From Peptococcaceae bacterium (GTDB taxonomy: Bacteria; Bacillota; Desulfitobacteriia; Desulfitobacteriales; Syntrophobotulaceae): DNA of 64,000 bases. Below the pieces are notes generated by a model that worked only from the letters and a program-made list of their open reading frames with translations, was not told the DNA's origin and did no database searches. The position numbers were made by a program, and so were the translations under genes. Where the stretch lies: contig JAAYUV010000045.1 of assembly GCA_012517475.1 (NCBI GenBank), positions 1 through 64,000 of the forward strand, written 5' to 3'. Shown here piece by piece: positions 33,736 through 43,206 of the stretch (the first letter of the stretch is position 1; each line of letters starts with the position of its first letter).

Positions 33736-36225
33736 CTATATGAAAACAACCGTGTATCCGCTGCCGAAGTTAATGGTTTTTCCCTTTAGTTCCCCAAGTT
33801 TGATTTGATTGTAGGCCGTATCGCCGGGTACTGCTGCTTCAACCGCAGTCTTAAACTGCTGAATTGCCGCAGCGCCACCCTCACTTAAACCGCTGGTGAC
33901 AAGTCCTGTTATGGCTTGCGCAAAATTAAAGTTTTCATTGGTCATCGTTCCAAGGGTAGTATTTTCTTGCCCGGCTTTTACTGTTACGGATACATTCTTG
34001 GAAGATGTCTTTGTTGCTGTAACCCAACTGTTTGCTATTGTATTAGGACTTGAAGTTGCCGCTCCCAGGGTTAGTGTCAGGGTTAATTCAGAACTGTCGG
34101 CATATCCTGTTTTGCTGGTTTTGGCTTTTACCACCACATCACCGGTGCCGAAGACCAGACGGAGATTCCCAAGGCTTATTCCGTCATCTCCCGAGTCTAA
34201 CCCTCCTATGATATCACCGACTTTTATAGTATTATCTGTTGTATTTATAACTGCCGATACGGAAGAGTCTATCCAGTTGACACCCCGGGCTGTTATTGAG
34301 CTCGCTGTTAAGGTAGGACCGGAGGCATTTCCTGTCAGCTTGAGCCATCTTAACTTAACACTGTCATTAACCCCATTCAGATTGATTTCGAAGCTATTGG
34401 TACCTTTCAAGCTAAAATCTCTGGTCACCCCACCTTTATCTATTACCGCAACTGAACTGACCGTTAATTGGGTCAGAGAGCTATCACCGCCCCCTCCTCC
34501 ACCTCCACCGCCACCGCCACCACCGCCGGTGGAAGAAGATGTAGTTTGCCCGTTAACCTGGCCGCCGCCGGAATATGTTGTTCCCGTATTTCCGGTAGAA
34601 AGGCTTCCGATGTTCGATGTCGAAGGAACTGTAATTGTGGCTTGCGCATTGGTTTGCATGGTGCTGATCGTGGTATTGCTGCCAAGAATAATAGTCGCTT
34701 GTTCATCGACAACAACGGGCTCCGTAAATGTCCCCCTGAACTCGACTACCGGGTTTTGTCCATTTTGTCCTGCGGTAACCGTGATGGTTCCCAACTGGGT
34801 TCCCGTTCTGGCATCAATGATGGCATAGGTATTTGCGGTTGCACTTCCGGTTTGAGTACCGGTTAGTTCGACCCTTACCGTTGATTGTGAATTCCCGTCA
34901 TCCGAGGTGGTGACAATTAATTCCCCGGAAGATGAATAGGTTATATGGATACTGTCTTTGCCCCCTGACAGTACTACAATTTTATCTGCTGTAACTTTAT
35001 TAAGATTGGCCGTCCCGTTTACTCCGGGGTCAATAAAGACACTGCCTTTTACCGTAACATTGTCTAATGTGATATTGTCGCCTTTCAGATATACACTATA
35101 ATCGGCATTAAGATTTTTTACCGTTACGTTTTTACCCGTAATCCTGATGCATTCCTTGACAACTAAAGGCAGGCTTGCATCGCTGGAACCTTGTGTGCTA
35201 TTATCCTGATTGTATACCGTTGCAGCCGTCAATTCATTCATAATTCCCGGACTGACAACCGTTTCCCCGCCTAATGCAACCGCTTTATTGGAAAGCAGAT
35301 ATTTTTTTGCATATTCTTTAGTTTCCTCGGGTAAGCTGCTGTCGGTTAATACGATGGGAGATTTTGTTTGGGCAGCAAATGCAGCCCCTGCAAGAGAATC
35401 AACTAAATGCTCGTTTTGTCCGTTGGCAATAAAGATTTTTCCGGGTTTAATTTCTTTACTAAAGAACTTCAAGATTTCCCGATTGGTTGCGTAACGATCC
35501 GCTCCTCCTAATCTGACCGCATTGGGAAGTGAAGCCTTAACCGTCTCACCGAGCACCTCTTCCCCCCCGATAATATAGGATTTTGTAATCTTTTCAACCA
35601 TGTTGCCAACGTACTGGGAAACACCGAAGGGCAATCTGTCCGAATTGGAAAGGAGTACCGGAATTCCTTCTGCCGCAGCAATTGAAGAAACCGATAAAGC
35701 ATCTGCATTGGACCAAGCCGTCGCGACGATAACCTTATTTATGGACGAAAATTGTTTGGCAATATTGACTGATGTCTCGAAGCGGTCCTCTCCAGCCAGC
35801 AGGTTAACGCCCAGTCCCATCTCCTTTAGCTTATCTATTACAGGCTGCTGAATTACGGCGCTCCCACTGGTTACATATATATTCTTGACACCGAGGCGGA
35901 TTAGTTCTTTTTCGGTGTAAGCATTAAGGATCGTCCCCTGTGTCAAGAGAATAGGAGCTTTTTTCAATTCGGCAAAAGGGGCGGCCGTAAGGGCATCGAC
36001 TAAATTCTCATTATTACCCGAGGATAAAATAGCATTGTCCGCTTTTGTCCACCCCGCTTGGGAAATAAGGACTGCCGTCTCATATCTGTCACTACCGCCA
36101 AGCCTGGTGAGGATGCTACTTCCTGTAGCAGTTTCTGCCGTTACCGCTGCAGGAAAAAAAGCAGTGCACAGAGAAAAGATTAAAGTCATACAAACAGACA
36201 ACGCTTTACTTCTTGTAAAACGCAT
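33736..36225 (-). CDS. Large secreted CWB2-repeat surface protein with a polyglycine linker
   Basis: The 829-residue protein has a signal peptide (1-30, ending AVTA), then three CWB2 repeats (RLGGSDRYETA, LAGEDRFETS, RLGGADRYATN at about 41, 140, 240), which bind secondary wall polymers in Clostridia and Bacilli. A beta-rich section (about 355-560) with repeating NVTVKN-type strands follows, then a run of some 14 Gly near 575, and a C-terminal part with two Ig-like beta domains. It is anchored by wall polymer, not by sortase. AAGGAGG precedes ATG 36225. It lies between capA and a VanZ-like gene. Confidence 0.88.
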   Translation of the reverse strand: MRFTRSKALSVCMTLIFSLCTAFFPAAVTAETATGSSILTRLGGSDRYETAVLISQAGWTKADNAILSSGNNENLVDALTAAPFAELKKAPILLTQGTILNAYTEKELIRLGVKNIYVTSGSAVIQQPVIDKLKEMGLGVNLLAGEDRFETSVNIAKQFSSINKVIVATAWSNADALSVSSIAAAEGIPVLLSNSDRLPFGVSQYVGNMVEKITKSYIIGGEEVLGETVKASLPNAVRLGGADRYATNREILKFFSKEIKPGKIFIANGQNEHLVDSLAGAAFAAQTKSPIVLTDSSLPEETKEYAKKYLLSNKAVALGGETVVSPGIMNELTAATVYNQDNSTQGSSDASLPLVVKECIRITGKNVTVKNLNADYSVYLKGDNITLDNVTVKGSVFIDPGVNGTANLNKVTADKIVVLSGGKDSIHITYSSSGELIVTTSDDGNSQSTVRVELTGTQTGSATANTYAIIDARTGTQLGTITVTAGQNGQNPVVEFRGTFTEPVVVDEQATIILGSNTTISTMQTNAQATITVPSTSNIGSLSTGNTGTTYSGGGQVNGQTTSSSTGGGGGGGGGGGGGGDSSLTQLTVSSVAVIDKGGVTRDFSLKGTNSFEINLNGVNDSVKLRWLKLTGNASGPTLTASSITARGVNWIDSSVSAVINTTDNTIKVGDIIGGLDSGDDGISLGNLRLVFGTGDVVVKAKTSKTGYADSSELTLTLTLGAATSSPNTIANSWVTATKTSSKNVSVTVKAGQENTTLGTMTNENFNFAQAITGLVTSGLSEGGAAAIQQFKTAVEAAVPGDTAYNQIKLGELKGKTINFGSGYTVVFI

Positions 36226-36464
36226 TTTGAAACCTCCTTATCTTTCTACTCGTACTTAAGAATGTTAGGTTTTGACTTAAAAGGATTGATTATATTGTGA
36301 TTTGATTTGCCAACCCCTCCTCGCTAAGATTACTCAATGTGTAACAAAAAAATTCCTCCCAATATATGTTAATAATGTTATATATTTACATGTGATGGTT
36401 GTAAGGTCCCCTTGATATGTTTGATCATACAAACTATAAGAGAATTTAGGGAGAAATAGTCCAA

Positions 36465-36887
36465 TTGAAGAGATTCATCCGTATTTTTTTAATTGCATTA
36501 CCGCTTGGATATATGCTATTCATCTGGATCTTATCCAGTAAACCTAGTGACGCAGTTGTGCGGTTCGGCTCCCAATCCGATGATTTGATTAGAGAAGCCC
36601 TTCATTTGATTGAGTTTGGGATTCTGTATTTTCTTATTTTGATTGCTCTGCATGCTTCAGGCAAGCCGGGATTACCAGCACAAAGCTTAGCAATAACCAT
36701 ATCAATTTTTTATAGTATCATGGATGAGATACATCAGTCTTTTATTCCATATAGGACAGCCAGTTTGCTTGACCTCTTGAAAGACTTTATTGGAATTTTT
36801 TTAGCATATCATTTATGTAAACACTACAGCAAAAAAATAAAAATTTCTTGTCTGGGAGATCTCTTAAAAAAGCTTGGGCTGTTTTAG
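36465..36887 (+). CDS. VanZ-like membrane protein
   Basis: The 140 residues have about four membrane helices, with an HLIEFGILYFLI helix and a DEIHQSFIPYRTASLLDLLKD segment between helices, both typical of VanZ-like proteins. VanZ itself gives low-level teicoplanin tolerance; the biochemical role of the family is unknown. The start is TTG 36465, with GGGAG about ten bases upstream. It is the only plus-strand gene of the polysaccharide locus, and its end overlaps the GNAT gene by four bases on the opposite strand. Confidence 0.75.
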   Translation: MKRFIRIFLIALPLGYMLFIWILSSKPSDAVVRFGSQSDDLIREALHLIEFGILYFLILIALHASGKPGLPAQSLAITISIFYSIMDEIHQSFIPYRTASLLDLLKDFIGIFLAYHLCKHYSKKIKISCLGDLLKKLGLF

Positions 36888-37417
36888 TTAATAATATCTA
36901 CCTTATCTTGAAATCGTTCCATAAATTGTTTTTTAAACATTGCATACCACCTCAAATTTTTATATTCACCTTTCGAGTTGATTTGTTCGGTGAACTCGCC
37001 CTCGAATGTAAAACCGTACTTTTCATAAAATCGAATAGCGCGTATATTTTCGGATATTACATTTAAATAAATTTTATGGAGTGATAGTTCAAGGAAAGCA
37101 ATACGCATTATCCTATCTGTCGCAGTTTGCGAAATGCCTTTTCCGATAGCTTCTTTCCTTAAACTTATAGCGTATTCCGCATTGCCATTTTTGCAATCAA
37201 TATTCTTTAGGCTTATTGTCCCGAGATATTCATCCTCATTGTTGACAATAGCGTAATGCTTATTATTTGGGTCATGGTGCGATTGTTTGATAAATTCGGT
37301 TAAAGAATCCAAGTTAATTGTTTCAGGGTTAAATTGAAAGTATCTATTAATTTCAGGGCACTTTATCCACTCCAGCATTCCGTTCTTATCCTTTAGTTCA
37401 AGTTTTCTCAACCTCAC
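36884..37417 (-). CDS. GNAT acetyltransferase, RimJ/RimL-like
   Basis: The 177-residue protein has a full GNAT fold, with the acetyl-CoA segment RKEAIGKGISQTATDRI near 106-122 and the NVISENIRAIRFYEKYGF helix-strand near 138-156. It starts at GTG 37417 and overlaps rfbB by four bases (GTGA), so it is coupled to sugar-nucleotide synthesis. GNAT enzymes of such loci often acetylate the amino group of a dTDP-amino sugar. That is a likely but unproven role here. Confidence 0.8.
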   Translation of the reverse strand: MRLRKLELKDKNGMLEWIKCPEINRYFQFNPETINLDSLTEFIKQSHHDPNNKHYAIVNNEDEYLGTISLKNIDCKNGNAEYAISLRKEAIGKGISQTATDRIMRIAFLELSLHKIYLNVISENIRAIRFYEKYGFTFEGEFTEQINSKGEYKNLRWYAMFKKQFMERFQDKVDIIN

Positions 37418-38523
37418 TTATCAAACACCTCTGCTTCAAGTCCATTAACCCCTTGTGTCATTGGCAAAAATATTCCTCTCTCCCCGTACATCTGATCATA
37501 ATAACGTATATACTCCCCTGAGATAACATCCTCCATCCATTCCTGATTTTTGAGATACCATTCTATTGTCTCTTTCATACCCTGTTCAAATGTATAACTG
37601 GGGCTCCACCCTAACTCTTTCTTGATTTTGGAGCTATCTATCGCATACCTTTTGTCATGTCCCAGCCTATCAGTTACATAGGTAATTTGATCCTCACCCC
37701 TATTAAGGGCTTTCAAGATCAATTTCACAATTTCTATATTCTGTTTTTCATTATTGCCGCCGATATTGTAGACTTCCCCTCCAATTCCTTTTTGCATCAC
37801 TGCATCAATCGCTGTACAATGATCCTTTACGTGAAGCCAATCCCTTACCTGCTTGCCATCTCCATATATGGGCATTGCCCTATTCTTCATTGCATTGTTA
37901 ATCATAAGAGGGATTAACTTCTCCGGGAATTGATATGGTCCATAATTATTAGAACAACGGGTAATATTTACCGGTAGTCCGAATGTTTCAAAATAAGCCC
38001 GGACTAATAAATCAGCTGATGCTTTCGATGCGGAATAGGGGCTATTGGGTGCAAGATTAGTCTTTTCGGTGAAATAGCCTTCTGTGCCAAGTGTTCCATA
38101 TACCTCATCAGTAGACACTTGAAGAAACTTGACATTTTCCTTAAATTCTCTGCTAAATTTATTTTGGGGGTGAATCTTCCAAAACTGCCTGGCGGTGTCA
38201 AGAAGCGCCAAAGTCCCCATAATATTGGTCTTTCCAAATATCTCGGGATCTTCAATACTGCGATCCACATGGGATTCTGCTGCGAAATTAACAACAACTC
38301 GAATCTCAAATTCCTGAAATACGGTATTCAAAAGGCTTCTGTTTCCTATATCGCCTTTAATAAAATGATAATTACTATCTCCGGCAATATCTCTCAGATT
38401 CTTCAAATTACCGGCATAATTTAAGCAGTCTAAATTGATAATTTTATGGTTGTAGTTGGTTAACATATACCTAATAAAGTTAGACCCAATAAAGCCGGCT
38501 CCCCCTGTTATAAGTATGTTCAT
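37414..38523 (-). CDS. rfbB: dTDP-glucose 4,6-dehydratase
   Basis: RfbB turns dTDP-glucose into dTDP-4-keto-6-deoxyglucose. The 369-residue SDR enzyme has TGGAGFIGSN near 6-15, the catalytic STDEVYG and YSASKAS motifs, and the RCSNNYGPYQFPEKLIP signature after them. It is slightly longer than the usual 330-360. ATG 38523 follows GAGGAGG. It sits next to rfbA and belongs to the dTDP-amino-sugar branch, with the FdtA-like isomerase and aminotransferase to the right. No rfbC or rfbD is present, so the path does not lead to rhamnose. Confidence 0.96.
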   Translation of the reverse strand: MNILITGGAGFIGSNFIRYMLTNYNHKIINLDCLNYAGNLKNLRDIAGDSNYHFIKGDIGNRSLLNTVFQEFEIRVVVNFAAESHVDRSIEDPEIFGKTNIMGTLALLDTARQFWKIHPQNKFSREFKENVKFLQVSTDEVYGTLGTEGYFTEKTNLAPNSPYSASKASADLLVRAYFETFGLPVNITRCSNNYGPYQFPEKLIPLMINNAMKNRAMPIYGDGKQVRDWLHVKDHCTAIDAVMQKGIGGEVYNIGGNNEKQNIEIVKLILKALNRGEDQITYVTDRLGHDKRYAIDSSKIKKELGWSPSYTFEQGMKETIEWYLKNQEWMEDVISGEYIRYYDQMYGERGIFLPMTQGVNGLEAEVFDK

Positions 38524-38574
38524 GAAAATCCTCCTCGGTTAATAATTTAACCTTTACAAACCGGATCAGAGGTA

Positions 38575-39453
38575 TTATATTGCTTCCCTATCATTAGCAA
38601 TACTTAAAATATATTGTCCATACTCGGTTTTCTCATATTCCTTTCCCAGCTGAATTAATTCCCCTTTCGTAATCCAACCATTTCGATACGCGATCTCTTC
38701 GGGACAAGAAATGTATAAACCTGTCCTTCTTTGGATGGTTTTAACAAATTCGGATGCTTCTGATAATCCTTCGTAAGTTCCTGTATCCAGCCAAGCAAAG
38801 CCTCTGCCCAGCAACTCAACTGTCAATTTGCCTTCGTTAAAGTATTCTTTATTCAAGTCTGTTATCTCAAGCTCACCTCGGGCCGACGGTTTAATACTCT
38901 TTGCCTTTTCGATAACACTATTGTCATAATAGTATAAACCGGGAATTACATAATTGGATTTTGGTTTTTCGGGCTTTTCTTCCAGTGAAATTACTTTAAA
39001 ATTTTCGTCAAATTCAACCACACCGAATTCTTTTGGATTAGGGACGTAATAACCAAAAATGATTGCTCCGTCTTGAATAGAAGAAGCATTTTTTAATTTA
39101 GCGCCAAACCCTAATCCATAGAAAACATTATCTCCAAGTATCAGACAAACGTTATCATCGCCGATGAAATCCTCACCTAAAATAAAAGCTTCAGCTAAAC
39201 CTCTCGGTTTTTCCTGCGTTTTATAATCAATGTTCATCCCAAATTTAGAACCGTCGCCCAATAAATTCCTGTATAATTCTATGTACTCCGAGTTTGAAAT
39301 AACCAGTACATCCTTAATGTTTGAGAGCATCAAAACAGAGAAAGGATAATAGATCATTGGTTTATCATAAATTGGAATTAACTGTTTGCTTATTCCCTTT
39401 GTAATTGGATATAGGCGAGAGCCGTTACCGCCTGCTAAGATGATACCTTTCAA
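38575..39453 (-). CDS. rfbA: Glucose-1-phosphate thymidylyltransferase
   Basis: RfbA makes dTDP-glucose from glucose-1-phosphate and dTTP. The 292 residues match the usual length and show LAGGNGSRLYPITKGISKQLIPIYDKPM near the start, with the nucleotide-binding loop and EKP segment. The start is TTG 39453, with GGGGGG eight bases upstream. It is the first step of the dTDP-sugar branch. Confidence 0.96.
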   Translation of the reverse strand: MKGIILAGGNGSRLYPITKGISKQLIPIYDKPMIYYPFSVLMLSNIKDVLVISNSEYIELYRNLLGDGSKFGMNIDYKTQEKPRGLAEAFILGEDFIGDDNVCLILGDNVFYGLGFGAKLKNASSIQDGAIIFGYYVPNPKEFGVVEFDENFKVISLEEKPEKPKSNYVIPGLYYYDNSVIEKAKSIKPSARGELEITDLNKEYFNEGKLTVELLGRGFAWLDTGTYEGLSEASEFVKTIQRRTGLYISCPEEIAYRNGWITKGELIQLGKEYEKTEYGQYILSIANDREAI

Positions 39454-39528
39454 GTCTTACCCCCCTTGGTTTTAAATATTTAGTAGTATATATTTTAACT
39501 TTTGAATTCAATACGGATCTCTATTTGA

Positions 39529-40158
39529 TCAAATTGATCTTATAACCTTGCCTGGATTACCCGAAATCATCACATTAGCCGGGAACTCTCCTTTTATTAC
39601 CGAACCTGCCCCAACGATTGAATTATTGCCAATTTTGGTGCCGGGCAGGATTATTACTCTGCTTCCAATCCAAACATTCTCGCCGACATAAATAGGAGCA
39701 ACCGTTCCAATATTTGTCCTTCTCTCGTCGGGATGGATTCCATGGGCATTGTGGTCAATCATCATAACCCCTTCGCCAATCAGAGTATTATCCTCTATGA
39801 TTACTTCATCAGCACAGCATATTAGTAAGTTGTTGTTCGTTGCAACATCATTCCCGATTATGATCTTTGCCTTTTCATATCGCGGCTGCAGCTCACAAAA
39901 ACCTTTATGGAAATACCCCCCCAATACATATCCGAAACTCGTTCGGTCCCCAATGCTGATTGATCCCCTGCCTGTAATAACAGTCCTTTGATTAAACACA
40001 ATACGGTTACCGAAATTGACTTGAACTTTATTTACTTTGGCGGTGCAAATCACTTCATAATATCTAATGATCTTTCTAAGCTTCTTTAAAGCAATATACA
40101 TAACAATATGCGGTTTTAAGATATATTTTTTTAACCGGTTCCGGGTTGTGCTTTCCAA
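39529..40158 (-). CDS. Hexapeptide-repeat acyltransferase
   Basis: The 209-residue protein contains a left-handed beta-helix of hexapeptide repeats (about 60-205; IGDRTSFGY, IGNDVATNN, IEDNTLIGEG, VGENVWIGSR, IGNNSIVGAG, SGNPGKV), as in maltose O-acetyltransferase and WcaF/WcaB-type enzymes. The N-terminus is a short basic stretch with no membrane helix. The start is TTG 40158 with a GGGGGAG site. It may O- or N-acetylate a sugar. Of the two acetyltransferases here it is the better match to the FdtC/QdtC type of enzyme, but I cannot tell. Confidence 0.8.
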   Translation of the reverse strand: MESTTRNRLKKYILKPHIVMYIALKKLRKIIRYYEVICTAKVNKVQVNFGNRIVFNQRTVITGRGSISIGDRTSFGYVLGGYFHKGFCELQPRYEKAKIIIGNDVATNNNLLICCADEVIIEDNTLIGEGVMMIDHNAHGIHPDERRTNIGTVAPIYVGENVWIGSRVIILPGTKIGNNSIVGAGSVIKGEFPANVMISGNPGKVIRSI

Positions 40159-40215
40159 TTCTCCCCCGCCTTTTCGTTTTTAGTATCAAGAACCTTATGC
40201 CAATAAAAAACAAAC

Positions 40216-41478
40216 TTATGTAGAGATCGTTGAATTCTTAAATAACAATTTGCGAAATATTACTATGAGATAAATCAGAAAGATAAAATAGTTCAGTGAA
40301 TAGGCATAAGTCACACCAATACTTCCATAGTAATTCATAAATACAAATGCAAAACTTATATATATACCCGTAAAGATCACCTCAGTGGCAATGAACCATA
40401 TCGTCATGGCTTTTGCCACCATCAAATAGCCTAATATCCAAGAAGAAATTTTTAAGGTATCCCCAATTATCTGAAACAAAAAATATTTCTTCATCGGTAA
40501 AAATTCAGGTGTATAAAGCACATGGATAATCAGATCCCTGCATATATAGACAGCTGTACCTCCTAAAATTGCCATGGGGAGTAAAAATTTATACCCTTTG
40601 AATATTTCATTTTTCAGCCCCATATCATCCTTAATGCTCGAAAGAGTAGGCAAATAGTAGATAGATAACGCTGTTGTCACCACCATCAAATATGCATTGG
40701 AAATACTCCAAACGCCTTGGATATATCCCGCTTCATTGGGTGTAAAGTGATTAAATACATACTTTCTAATCATTAATGTGCCTGTTGGAACCAGGAGCAC
40801 CGAGACTATGCTCATGCCCGCATATTTAAATAACTTACATAAAATTGTAGTGTCAATTGACATTTTGCCCATCTTGAATTCAATTACGTTGAGACGTTTA
40901 GAAAAATGAAGATTTATCATAAAAATACAGATCTGAGCAATCGCTGAATTAATGAGTGCCCCAAATACACCAAATTTAATTGTAATGATAAAAGCGAGAA
41001 TAACCGACAAGATACTTCCTGTCATCCCGGTCATAATCAGATATTTTATTTGTCTATAGCCATTTAGTACTGCTGAAATGGTTGTATTTAAACCGAAAAA
41101 TATGACTGTAAATCCAAATATTATAAAGGCTGTGCTGTATTTTGTATCTCCAAAGGCTAGCTTTGCTAAAGCATTATGAAAAATGAGTACAGCGATTCCA
41201 ATCAGGAATGAGCAAGTAATACTTATCATGAAGGCATGAGACACAACATTCTGCTTATCTTCCTCTGAGTCAAATTCTGAAATGTATTTCGTAATGCCCG
41301 AACCGATAGCCCCATTTGCAAATGTGGATAGAATCGTGGTGATGTTAGTAAAATTTCCAAGAAGGGCAACCCCGGTAGGTCCTATATAAATAGCCATAAT
41401 TTTAGTTGTAATAATTCCAGCCAATATTCTAACTGTTGTTGAGATCCCCGACCAAAAACTTGTCTTAATAAAATTCAT
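40216..41478 (-). CDS. wzx: Wzx-type O-antigen/exopolysaccharide flippase
   Basis: The 420-residue membrane protein has about 12 helices in the MOP-superfamily style of Wzx. The N-terminal FIKTSFWSGISTTVRILAGIITTKI and GPTGVALLGNF parts are typical of the WzxE-like group. It would flip the undecaprenyl-linked repeat unit to the outer face for the Wzy polymerase. A TTGGAGAT site precedes ATG 41478. A second MOP flippase is in the Pel-like operon. Confidence 0.88.
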   Translation of the reverse strand: MNFIKTSFWSGISTTVRILAGIITTKIMAIYIGPTGVALLGNFTNITTILSTFANGAIGSGITKYISEFDSEEDKQNVVSHAFMISITCSFLIGIAVLIFHNALAKLAFGDTKYSTAFIIFGFTVIFFGLNTTISAVLNGYRQIKYLIMTGMTGSILSVILAFIITIKFGVFGALINSAIAQICIFMINLHFSKRLNVIEFKMGKMSIDTTILCKLFKYAGMSIVSVLLVPTGTLMIRKYVFNHFTPNEAGYIQGVWSISNAYLMVVTTALSIYYLPTLSSIKDDMGLKNEIFKGYKFLLPMAILGGTAVYICRDLIIHVLYTPEFLPMKKYFLFQIIGDTLKISSWILGYLMVAKAMTIWFIATEVIFTGIYISFAFVFMNYYGSIGVTYAYSLNYFIFLIYLIVIFRKLLFKNSTIST

Positions 41479-41515
41479 AAATTATCTCCAATGAGCAAAT
41501 ATTCAGTTGTGCAAT

Positions 41516-42634
41516 TCAATCTTCAATTGTTTTTCCCGTAAATCGGTTAATCACTTCAATAACATACTCAATCTCCTGGTCTGTCATGCCTGTGTATAAG
41601 GGCAAGCTGACCAAAGTCTCTGCGTAATGTTCAGTTTTGGGGAAAGCGCCTTTTTTATGCCCTAAATAGCGGTATGCTTCTGATAAATGAGGTGGAATTG
41701 GGTAATGAAGTTGGGTACTGATCCCATGTTCACTGAGATATTCCTGAAAAGCGCCTCTATTTCCCTTTTCGATTTTCACAACAAATAAATGCCAAACATG
41801 CTCTGCTCCAGCTCTAATAGCAGGTAATATGACCTGGCTGTTCTTAATATGTTCAAGATATTTTCTTGCAAGTTTCTCCCTTTGTTCTCTCATCTCGTTA
41901 TAATGCTTCAACCTGACAGAGAGCAAAGAAGCTTGAATCTCATCCAGCCTTGAGTTTACGCCCAGCATTTCATTATGATATTTAACCTTGCTTCCATAGT
42001 TTCTCATCATCTTTATTTTTTCAAAAAGTTCTTGGTCATCCGTGACAATGGAACCGCCATCACCAAAAGCACCAATATTTTTGGTAGGATAATAACTAAA
42101 ACAACCTATATCTCCCCATTTACCGGTCATTATGCCTTTAAAGCGGGCTCCATGGCTCTGGGCGCAGTCCTCTACGAGGTAAAGTTTATGATGATCCGCT
42201 ATGTCCTTTATTTTTTGTATATTGGCAGCTTGTCCATATAGATGAACTACAAGTATGGCTTTCGTTCTTGGAGTAATCTTTTCTTCGATCTTGTCGGCAT
42301 CCAGATTGTAGTATTTATCCGGTTCAACAAAAACAGGTGTCGCTCCATTTTCAGTTATACCCAGAACAGAAGCAATATAGGTATTGGCCGGTACAATCAC
42401 CTCATCTCCGGCACCAATGTTAAGCGCACGCATTGCAAGGATTAAAGCATCCAGGCCGGAATTTAAACCTACACAATATCTGGACCCTATGTAGCTTGCA
42501 AACTCTTCTTCAAACTTCTCACATTTTTTCCCTAACGTATACCAACCAGATTCAAGTGCAGCAATAGCTGCACGATCATATTCATTTTTGTATTTGTAAT
42601 AACCCCTGTCTAGTTGGTTAAAGTGTATCTTCAT
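41516..42634 (-). CDS. DegT/DnrJ/EryC1 aminotransferase (FdtB/QdtB-like)
   Basis: This 372-residue PLP enzyme of the sugar aminotransferase family has an NSGLDALILAM N-terminal contact, VEDCAQSHGA (catalytic-site Asp), and the PLP lysine in FSYYPTKNIGAFGDGG near 185-200. It would aminate dTDP-3-keto-6-deoxyhexose to a 3-amino sugar. The ATG 42634 start overlaps the isomerase stop by 17 bases, so translation is coupled. An upstream in-frame start would add 42 residues that match nothing in this family. Confidence 0.9.
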   Translation of the reverse strand: MKIHFNQLDRGYYKYKNEYDRAAIAALESGWYTLGKKCEKFEEEFASYIGSRYCVGLNSGLDALILAMRALNIGAGDEVIVPANTYIASVLGITENGATPVFVEPDKYYNLDADKIEEKITPRTKAILVVHLYGQAANIQKIKDIADHHKLYLVEDCAQSHGARFKGIMTGKWGDIGCFSYYPTKNIGAFGDGGSIVTDDQELFEKIKMMRNYGSKVKYHNEMLGVNSRLDEIQASLLSVRLKHYNEMREQREKLARKYLEHIKNSQVILPAIRAGAEHVWHLFVVKIEKGNRGAFQEYLSEHGISTQLHYPIPPHLSEAYRYLGHKKGAFPKTEHYAETLVSLPLYTGMTDQEIEYVIEVINRFTGKTIED

Positions 42635-43043
42635 ATTTCCAATAATCCCTTTCCACATATTGCATAAACTCACCATAGTCACGAATATAATCGTTTTCAT
42701 CATAATAATCTGATGCGGCGACACACAGAACGGACTCTTCGTTTCTCCAATACATTTCATGCCAATATCCCTTAGAGACGATTAAAGCTTTATTTGGTGA
42801 GTCTAAATGGTAGTTAGTTTTCGTTAAGCCGTCATCCAAAATTACCTCAATGGTACCGTAAGGACACCAAAGGATTTGCTGAAGTTTTTTATGGGCATGC
42901 ATTCCCCGTTTAACCCCTACCGGAACATCATAAGTATAGTAAATTCGCTTTATCTCAAAAGGGATTTGGTTATGGGATTCAAAGAAGGATAAGTTACCTA
43001 ATCCTTTGCTACTGATTTTATTTAAAATAAGCAGCTTATCCAT
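42618..43043 (-). CDS. dTDP-4-oxo-6-deoxyglucose 3,4-ketoisomerase (FdtA/QdtA-like cupin)
   Basis: The 141-residue cupin of the WxcM-like family has the RGMHAHKKLQQILWCPYG metal/substrate loop (about 46-63) and KGYWHEMYW near 92-100, both typical of FdtA and QdtA. These enzymes move the keto group of dTDP-4-keto-6-deoxyglucose from C4 to C3, giving the precursor of Fuc3NAc or Qui3NAc. The difference between the two products is set by a few residues I cannot call by eye. It is coupled to the aminotransferase. Confidence 0.9.
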   Translation of the reverse strand: MDKLLILNKISSKGLGNLSFFESHNQIPFEIKRIYYTYDVPVGVKRGMHAHKKLQQILWCPYGTIEVILDDGLTKTNYHLDSPNKALIVSKGYWHEMYWRNEESVLCVAASDYYDENDYIRDYGEFMQYVERDYWKYEDTL

Positions 43044-43206
43044 ATCGCCCCGCCTTTCAACATTATTACATTTTTTACATTTTTTACCTTATCGGGGATA
43101 GAAAAAATATAGAAGTTTTTGACCATTATTTTTAAAGGTGTTATCTACCACTTCTATAAAGCTATGCTGCGTGTTTTCAACTTATTACCAAAATATCAAT
43201 ATGAAG

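Noticed and set aside
33896-34828. A 310-codon plus-strand frame opposite the CWB2 protein gene
   Set aside because: It is a product of biased codons in the surface protein (long Val/Pro/Ser runs, with Pro opposite the Gly run), without a ribosome site or domain.
43044-43206. A promoter or small gene in the gap between the isomerase and the GT4 gene
   Set aside because: The gap is AT-rich with several T runs, but neither a paired -35/-10 nor a coding frame with a site could be supported.
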